NCBI GenBank assembly: GCA_905479515.1
Contig: CAJQMX010000272.1
Location: 1-15,877, forward strand
Length of the DNA stretch: 15,877 nt
Direction of reading: 5' to 3'
From: an uncultured Parasphingopyxis sp.
Lineage (GTDB): Bacteria; Pseudomonadota; Alphaproteobacteria; Sphingomonadales; Sphingomonadaceae
Positions 11,991-15,877 of this stretch are shown here, in pieces. Position 1 is the first letter of the stretch, and the number at the start of each line of letters is the position of its first letter. Position numbers and translations under genes: made by a program. The notes beneath the pieces are model-generated. The model worked only from the letters and a program-made list of their open reading frames with translations. It was not told where the DNA came from and did no database searches.

Positions 11991-12809
11991 ATGGACGAGA
12001 ACATTCCATACGAAAAACGCCGCAATCCCAATCTGCCTTGGGGATACTGGATGGCAGCTCCAGGTGAAACCACAGGCGATCAGGTTCTGATCGATGAAGA
12101 TGGCAGCCGGTGGGCGTCTGTTCGTGAATGTCTGTGGGTCAAGCGCTTTAACATGGCGATGCCCGAGCATCTTCCGTATATTGACCTCGAACTGGAGTTC
12201 CTGCTCACCTTTCTGGTCATCACGGAACGCCGGATCATTCGGGTTGAGGAGAAGGCCATTGACATATTTGGTGACCATGACAGGGCCCGGTTCTACCAAA
12301 GCTGGCTGATCGACAAGAAGCTCATGACGTATGATCGGGGCGGTTGCCTATTTCCCGAACTCACCCCGGAAGCCTTTGCTATCTTGCTGATGCTGGCCAA
12401 TACACGCAGCCTGAGGAACCAACCGCTGCCGGTCGGCCTGCCGACGCTGGAGCGATGGCATGGGCTCGACCCGGAAGCCATGACGCCCGAATGGGAAGCA
12501 GCGCTGCAGAAACTGGAGCGCTATGCCGACCGGCTGCCATATCGGTTTGAGCGGGTGATGATCGGCAAGCTTAATGCCATTAGGCTGGTCGGTGATGGAC
12601 TGGGGCCGAACATCCCGCTCCGCCGGACCTTGTGGTCGCTCACCTTCCGGGATCAATATGCGCGGGACCGGTTCTACTACTGGCTTTGCCACCGCGTCGA
12701 TCGGTGGAGCGATTGGGGGACGCGCGCTTGGGAAAATGGCCCCCGAGCGCTCAGCGAATATTTGCTGCAGCTGAAATTTGCAGATGAACCGGCCGTGATG
12801 CCAGACTGA
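11991..12809 (+). CDS. Unrecognised Trp/Arg-rich 272-aa protein
   Basis: The ATG at 11991 is preceded by GGGGAG about 8 nt upstream and lies 1 nt after the stop of the 226-aa gene, so the two are very likely cotranscribed and translationally linked. The frame is open upstream to 11646 but that part overlaps the previous gene and is discarded. The protein is soluble, helical and rich in Trp, Arg and Tyr (for example FRDQYARDRFYYWLCHRVDR, 222-241). A segment near 75-105 (TERRIIRVEEKAIDIFGDHD then ARFYQSWLIDKKLM) could be a helical DNA- or protein-binding region. I do not recognise a family. It is the last gene of the cluster and is followed by a terminator-like hairpin. Confidence 0.78.
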   Translation: MDENIPYEKRRNPNLPWGYWMAAPGETTGDQVLIDEDGSRWASVRECLWVKRFNMAMPEHLPYIDLELEFLLTFLVITERRIIRVEEKAIDIFGDHDRARFYQSWLIDKKLMTYDRGGCLFPELTPEAFAILLMLANTRSLRNQPLPVGLPTLERWHGLDPEAMTPEWEAALQKLERYADRLPYRFERVMIGKLNAIRLVGDGLGPNIPLRRTLWSLTFRDQYARDRFYYWLCHRVDRWSDWGTRAWENGPRALSEYLLQLKFADEPAVMPD

Positions 12810-12830
12810 CCAAGCAGCATGATGCCAAGA

Positions 12831-12864
12831 ACAACGGGCGGGCTCTTCGGAGGCCGTCCGTTGT
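12831..12864 (+). terminator. Terminator-like hairpin closing the exonuclease cluster
   Basis: ACAACGGGCGG (12831-12841) pairs with CCGTCCGTTGT (12854-12864) over 11 bp with one G-U pair and a 12-nt loop. It begins 21 nt after the last stop codon. The following T content is weak (CATTTACC), so termination may be partial, but position and stability support the call. Confidence 0.65.
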
Positions 12865-13648
12865 CATTTACCTAGGCGTAAATTTACCAAAAACCCGCTT
12901 CCCTCTAGTTCATCCGGAGCACCTCGCCATCTAGTCTCCCATGCTTCGTTAGCCTACAAGGTCAGGTGACCAATCGATTTACTCGGTCGCTGCGTTGAAA
13001 GTTACCTCTGAATCCGGAGCAGACATGCCCTGAGTTCGACTCCGGCATTTCCGACGTCGGTCCAGACAAAGCCGCAGGCCATGGTCCTCTTTTCAGATTA
13101 GCTTATTGAAAGCCGGCAGTCGCGAATCCACCTAGTAATTGCAGTTCTGGCGCGAGCAAATTCTGAGCGCTGGACGGCAGCTTTCAGAATCGAGAATGGG
13201 TCGAGGAGACGGCAACAATTGCGCGTAATTTCGGACCGACTGTAGTTGGGCCGGAAGCGACCATAGAACATGATCGCCGTAGATGCACTTATGGAAAGCC
13301 GGGCGAAATCTGACAATCGACTTATACTTTCCGTCAATACTGGCTGCGTTGATTGCAGGCTATCTCCGCCAGAGGTCAAATGCGGGTGTCGCGCCGATTT
13401 TTGCGTAACGAACAGAGGAACCTGCTCGCCAGCATCTCGTCACGGTTCGCCGAGGCAGCATAATATAGTTGAACGGGGCGGTCTGGAAACATTTTTCCAG
13501 ACCGCCCAGTCAAAACGAATGTTCAAACCTACTGCCGGTAAAAACGAACGATCCCGCGCAACGAGGTGCGCAGCGGCGCCTAAATTGTCTTCAAGCTCTC
13601 CATAAGCCTAGTCGCCAAAGGCATATTATGCAGTTCTGGCGGCAAATA
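12865..13648. other. About 780 bp without a recognisable gene
   Basis: Open frames here are short, overlap on both strands (for example 13098-13379 leftward and 13270-13605 rightward) and show no familiar motif, no good Shine-Dalgarno and Arg/Ser/Cys-rich composition typical of chance frames. The region lies between the end of the rightward cluster and the 3' end of the leftward integrase, a common place for decayed genes. The one strong structure is the 14-bp hairpin at 13476-13507. I see no tRNA, no transposase remnant and no CRISPR array. Confidence 0.6.
13476..13507. repeat. 14-bp perfect inverted repeat with 4-nt loop
   Basis: GGGCGGTCTGGAAA (13476-13489) and TTTCCAGACCGCCC (13494-13507) are exact reverse complements around CATT. 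It stands alone about 140 bp beyond the integrase 3' end. It could end leftward transcription from the integrase or act as a DNA hairpin, but neither strand has a T-run after the stem; a T-run is only inside the stem-loop. Confidence 0.8.
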
Positions 13649-15634
13649 TTATTTTACTCGCGCTTTTCTTGGCTCACGAAGTTTTGCAGGAAGCAAAGAA
13701 ACAGGGAAGGGGTCCAGATGCTTCGTTACTTCCGGTATCGTTGCTACGGCATTACGCAACAGTGCCATATGCGCCTTCGAGTAACGTCCTTCAGTTTCCC
13801 CTTTGAGAGCATGGCCAGCAAAATCTGCTCTGATTTCAGATGGGATTCCAGCACCCTTCATTGAATCTATCGCGGTGTGACGAAATGCGTGCATTGCTTG
13901 GCCGCCTTTAAGAAATGCTAGTTCCTTGGCTATCTTGGTCCAAATACGTTTATAATAGGCATCGCCCATCTGGCCCAAGCCGCTCTCAGCTACTAGCTCC
14001 GGAAATAGGGTCTTCTCTCCCGCTTCGCGTAGCGCCGTCACATAATCAATCAAGCCCAATCGCTGCAATTCCTTCGCCACCGGCACTTTGCGTGCCGAAC
14101 TAATGGTCTTCACCCGGCGCACGTCATTGGCGCGAACGTTGAAGAACCAAAAACCATCTTCCGTTTCCACATCATTGACGTCCAGGCCGCAAATTTCATC
14201 GCGGCGCATCCCTGAATACCACGCGATCAGGGGCACGAAATACCACGCATCGTGAACGAGCAAATCGCCTGGCTGCATACGCCGCGCATGTGATTTTGAA
14301 CCTGTCCATGGCGGGAGATTGAAAATCTCCCTGCCTTGCTCCACGGTATAGACCGATTGTAGTTCACGTTGGTTACGAGTGTCGTTCATAATGAATGCTC
14401 CATAGTCAAGTCGTCCCAATGGGTGGTGTTTGTTAAACCAGCCAGTGAGCTGGCGCAGGAAGCCCCAATGCCGGTTGGTCGTAACAACGCCCAACCCAAG
14501 TTCTTTTCGAGAAAGGTGCTCGGCCGGCTTAATTTTTGTATCTGTAACTCGCCCTTTCCGCTTCGCTTCTTTTTTCATCGCTTCTTCACCAGCAACGACT
14601 TTGGCTTCGGTTTCGTCGATGATTTGCCAGATCGTCATATCGCGATGCTTGGGGGATTTACGAAAGGAGGGGCCGTGCAGCTTTTCGAAACACTGGTCTA
14701 GTTTGACGAGATCGTCATGCGTGACGGTCGCCAGCGCTCGCCCGTCCATGACCTGCTCGAGAAGCATTGCAGGAAGTTCGAACTGGTTGCGCGTTTTCAA
14801 GGTCCAAGGTTCGCCTTTTTTTCGCGAATTGCCGTCCTTGCCGCCTGTGCGCGGATTATGCTCAAAAAATCTGAGCACTGCTTCGCTTGGTGTCATGGTG
14901 ACCCACTCGTTAGCTACAGGCTGGTGAGAAGTTACGGTAGGTGAAGAATTTTGAGGGTTTATTGGTTCATAACCCGCCACTTGGACCGGAGCATAAGCCG
15001 TGCTTGGATCGGCGAGAACGCGGCGGAATTCCCGGACTGCCTCAATGCGCGCCTGATTGACCACTTTGCGCGCCATGGCTTCACGCAATACAGTTTCTTC
15101 CACGCCGATTTCGGCCAGTCTTGTGACGGCTGCCTCCTCAGCGCCATCCTGCTGAATTGATTCGGCAAGGTCCGACCAAGCCATGATGACAATGGGTTCA
15201 TCGTCGTCGTCGGGATCTATCCGGGCGATCAGGAAATCATCGATTTTGCCTTTTACGACGCCGTCACTTGCTGCTGATTCGCTAGCGCCCAGACGCAGCG
15301 AGAGCGCTTTGTCTATATCGTCGTGATCTTCTGGAGGAATAATGTGGAGGTTTGCGTGCATGACTTCGAGTCGATCGCGCTCAATCAGCATTTGGCGGCG
15401 ATAGATTTCCGCCCGCTGAGCGCTGGTCAGTCCGTCGCTCCTAATATTCGTCATCATGTTCATCGCGACCCTCTCGCAAATCAAAGTCAGCGCTGGAGCG
15501 AGTAACGCTGCATGCCTTCGATTCGTAGTCTTGAGGGACATCCTTAACCGAAAAGGCTTATCAAGCCCTAAACGTATGAGGCGGCGATAATAATAGGTGC
15601 CGTGCTTGCGAGTGACGTTTTGTATTCCGCACAT
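13649..15634 (-). CDS. Tyrosine recombinase (integrase), 661 aa
   Basis: Site-specific recombinase expected to integrate and excise the element. The N-terminus (about 1-50, GTYYYRRLIRLG then LRMSLKTTNRRHA) is the arm-binding type start found in alphaproteobacterial phage/island integrases; a long helical middle follows, and the catalytic domain occupies about 425-635 with Arg477 (GMRRDE), Lys509 (RRVKT), His582 and Arg585 (HAFRHT), His608 (GHAL) and nucleophile Tyr618 (RYSK). All catalytic residues are present, so it should be active. At 661 residues it is much longer than phage integrases of 350-450 residues, owing to about 200 extra residues before the core-binding domain. GGAAGG lies 11 nt before the ATG. 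It reads leftwards, with its 5' side facing the right edge, where an attachment site is expected. Confidence 0.92.
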   Translation of the reverse strand: MCGIQNVTRKHGTYYYRRLIRLGLDKPFRLRMSLKTTNRRHAALLAPALTLICERVAMNMMTNIRSDGLTSAQRAEIYRRQMLIERDRLEVMHANLHIIPPEDHDDIDKALSLRLGASESAASDGVVKGKIDDFLIARIDPDDDDEPIVIMAWSDLAESIQQDGAEEAAVTRLAEIGVEETVLREAMARKVVNQARIEAVREFRRVLADPSTAYAPVQVAGYEPINPQNSSPTVTSHQPVANEWVTMTPSEAVLRFFEHNPRTGGKDGNSRKKGEPWTLKTRNQFELPAMLLEQVMDGRALATVTHDDLVKLDQCFEKLHGPSFRKSPKHRDMTIWQIIDETEAKVVAGEEAMKKEAKRKGRVTDTKIKPAEHLSRKELGLGVVTTNRHWGFLRQLTGWFNKHHPLGRLDYGAFIMNDTRNQRELQSVYTVEQGREIFNLPPWTGSKSHARRMQPGDLLVHDAWYFVPLIAWYSGMRRDEICGLDVNDVETEDGFWFFNVRANDVRRVKTISSARKVPVAKELQRLGLIDYVTALREAGEKTLFPELVAESGLGQMGDAYYKRIWTKIAKELAFLKGGQAMHAFRHTAIDSMKGAGIPSEIRADFAGHALKGETEGRYSKAHMALLRNAVATIPEVTKHLDPFPVSLLPAKLREPRKARVK

Positions 15635-15657
15635 GGGTGGTGGTATCCTTCCGTGGC

Positions 15658-15685
15658 ACCCTGTCGTGGCGAACCACGACGGGGT
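15658..15685. repeat. 12-bp inverted repeat upstream of the integrase
   Basis: ACCCTGTCGTGG (15658-15669) and CCACGACGGGGT (15674-15685) pair over 12 positions with one G-U, around loop CGAA. It lies 23 nt upstream of the integrase start, so on the minus strand it would be in the 5' leader and could control integrase translation or be a protein-binding site. Confidence 0.7.
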
Positions 15686-15725
15686 AAGAGAAAGAAACCA
15701 AATATTTCAAGAGCTTATGTCATTG

Positions 15726-15754
15726 TTGGCTGGGGCTCCTGCCACCCCAACCAA
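15726..15754. repeat. Imperfect 10-bp inverted repeat upstream of the integrase
   Basis: TTGGCTGGGG (15726-15735) and CCCCAACCAA (15745-15754) pair at nine of ten positions around a 9-nt loop. It is the second of three inverted repeats in the 243-bp region between the integrase start and the right edge. Confidence 0.55.
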
Positions 15755-15769
15755 CCTTCATTCCCAAAT

Positions 15770-15791
15770 GCCAGCGGGTTATGCCGCTGGC
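15770..15791. repeat. 8-bp perfect inverted repeat near the right edge
   Basis: GCCAGCGG (15770-15777) and CCGCTGGC (15784-15791) are exact reverse complements around GTTATG. The + strand continues with TGTCTTTGCC, a weak T-rich tail, so it might end transcription coming from the left, or be a binding site for recombination proteins. Confidence 0.65.
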
Positions 15792-15858
15792 TGTCTTTGC
15801 CTGCAAGGGGAGGACTGACCAATTGCGTCAGCCTTGCGAAGAATTCTCCTCGCTCGGA

Positions 15859-15875
15859 TGTAAATGGTTGTAAAT
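15859..15875. repeat. Tandem TGTAAAT motif, 10-bp period
   Basis: TGTAAAT occurs at 15859-15865 and again at 15869-15875, one helical turn apart, at the very right edge. Same-face direct repeats upstream of an integrase gene are typical of arm sites for integrase or excisionase, which makes this a candidate part of the attachment region; the sequence continues outside the window. Confidence 0.4.
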
Positions 15876-15877
15876 CT

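Noticed and set aside
13029..13045. A tRNA T-arm-like sequence (CCTGA-GTTCGAC-TCCGG)
   Set aside because: One stem position mismatches, no matching acceptor or anticodon arm is found upstream, and no known tRNA 3' end follows; treated as chance, though an att-like fragment cannot be fully excluded.
13098..13379. Leftward 93-codon frame in the gene-free stretch
   Set aside because: No Shine-Dalgarno, no motif, and Arg/Ser-rich composition as expected from random frames.
13469..13864. Rightward 131-codon frame
   Set aside because: It starts inside the 14-bp hairpin and runs antisense into the integrase gene; composition is not protein-like.
15715..15818. 33-codon frame upstream of the integrase
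   Set aside because: It covers the inverted repeats, lacks a Shine-Dalgarno and has no recognisable feature.
1..15877. CRISPR arrays, rRNA, complete tRNA or intact insertion sequences
   Set aside because: No regularly spaced repeats, RNA gene signatures or transposase motifs were seen on either strand.

Overview
The window looks like a piece of an alphaproteobacterial genome, most likely a sphingomonad (moderate GC; family-level resemblance of the integrase, cation exporter and exonuclease-type genes; no rRNA or tRNA to anchor this). It combines a heavy-metal handling locus with the mobilisation, DNA-processing and integration genes of a mobile element, probably an integrative mobilisable element or an integrated plasmid-like island. 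The taxonomic assignment is inference from protein style only.

Left part (1-3820), metal locus: a truncated secreted-protein gene at the left edge, then a leftward operon of a six-helix CDF-type cation exporter whose 3' end lies close to a cytochrome c-FTR1 fusion permease of the iron/lead transporter type. The operon starts from a textbook MerR-type promoter (19-bp spacer over a dyad) which it shares with a rightward merR gene. A second, different MerR gene follows; its own dyad forms a leftward MerR-type promoter with no gene in front of it. Both regulators carry the three cysteines typical of Zn/Cd/Pb sensors.

Middle part (3821-8425), mobilisation: a spacer with a candidate promoter, a 335-aa unrecognised protein, a short region with a perfect palindrome that is my best candidate for oriT, a ribbon-helix-helix relaxosome (MobC-like) protein, and an 872-aa MOBP/VirD2-like relaxase overlapping it by 4 nt. 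Next (8426-12809) come five rightward genes: a DEDDh exonuclease, a PolB-type exonuclease relative with eroded catalytic motifs, and three proteins of unknown function. Their leaders are unusually rich in hairpins: two genes start only 17-20 nt after an intrinsic-terminator-like hairpin and T7 run, one Shine-Dalgarno is inside a stem, and one leader contains a well-spaced SD followed by AUG-UAG-UAA.

Right part (12810-15877): a terminator-like hairpin, about 780 bp with no gene I can recognise, a leftward 661-aa tyrosine recombinase, and an upstream region with three strong inverted repeats and a tandem TGTAAAT motif near the right edge. The integrase 5' side faces right, so the element's attachment site may lie at or just beyond the right edge. 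Working model: integrase moves the element in and out, relaxase/MobC/oriT make it mobilisable by a helper, the exonuclease cluster serves DNA maintenance or establishment, and the metal locus is either cargo or flanking host DNA; the left boundary is not visible.
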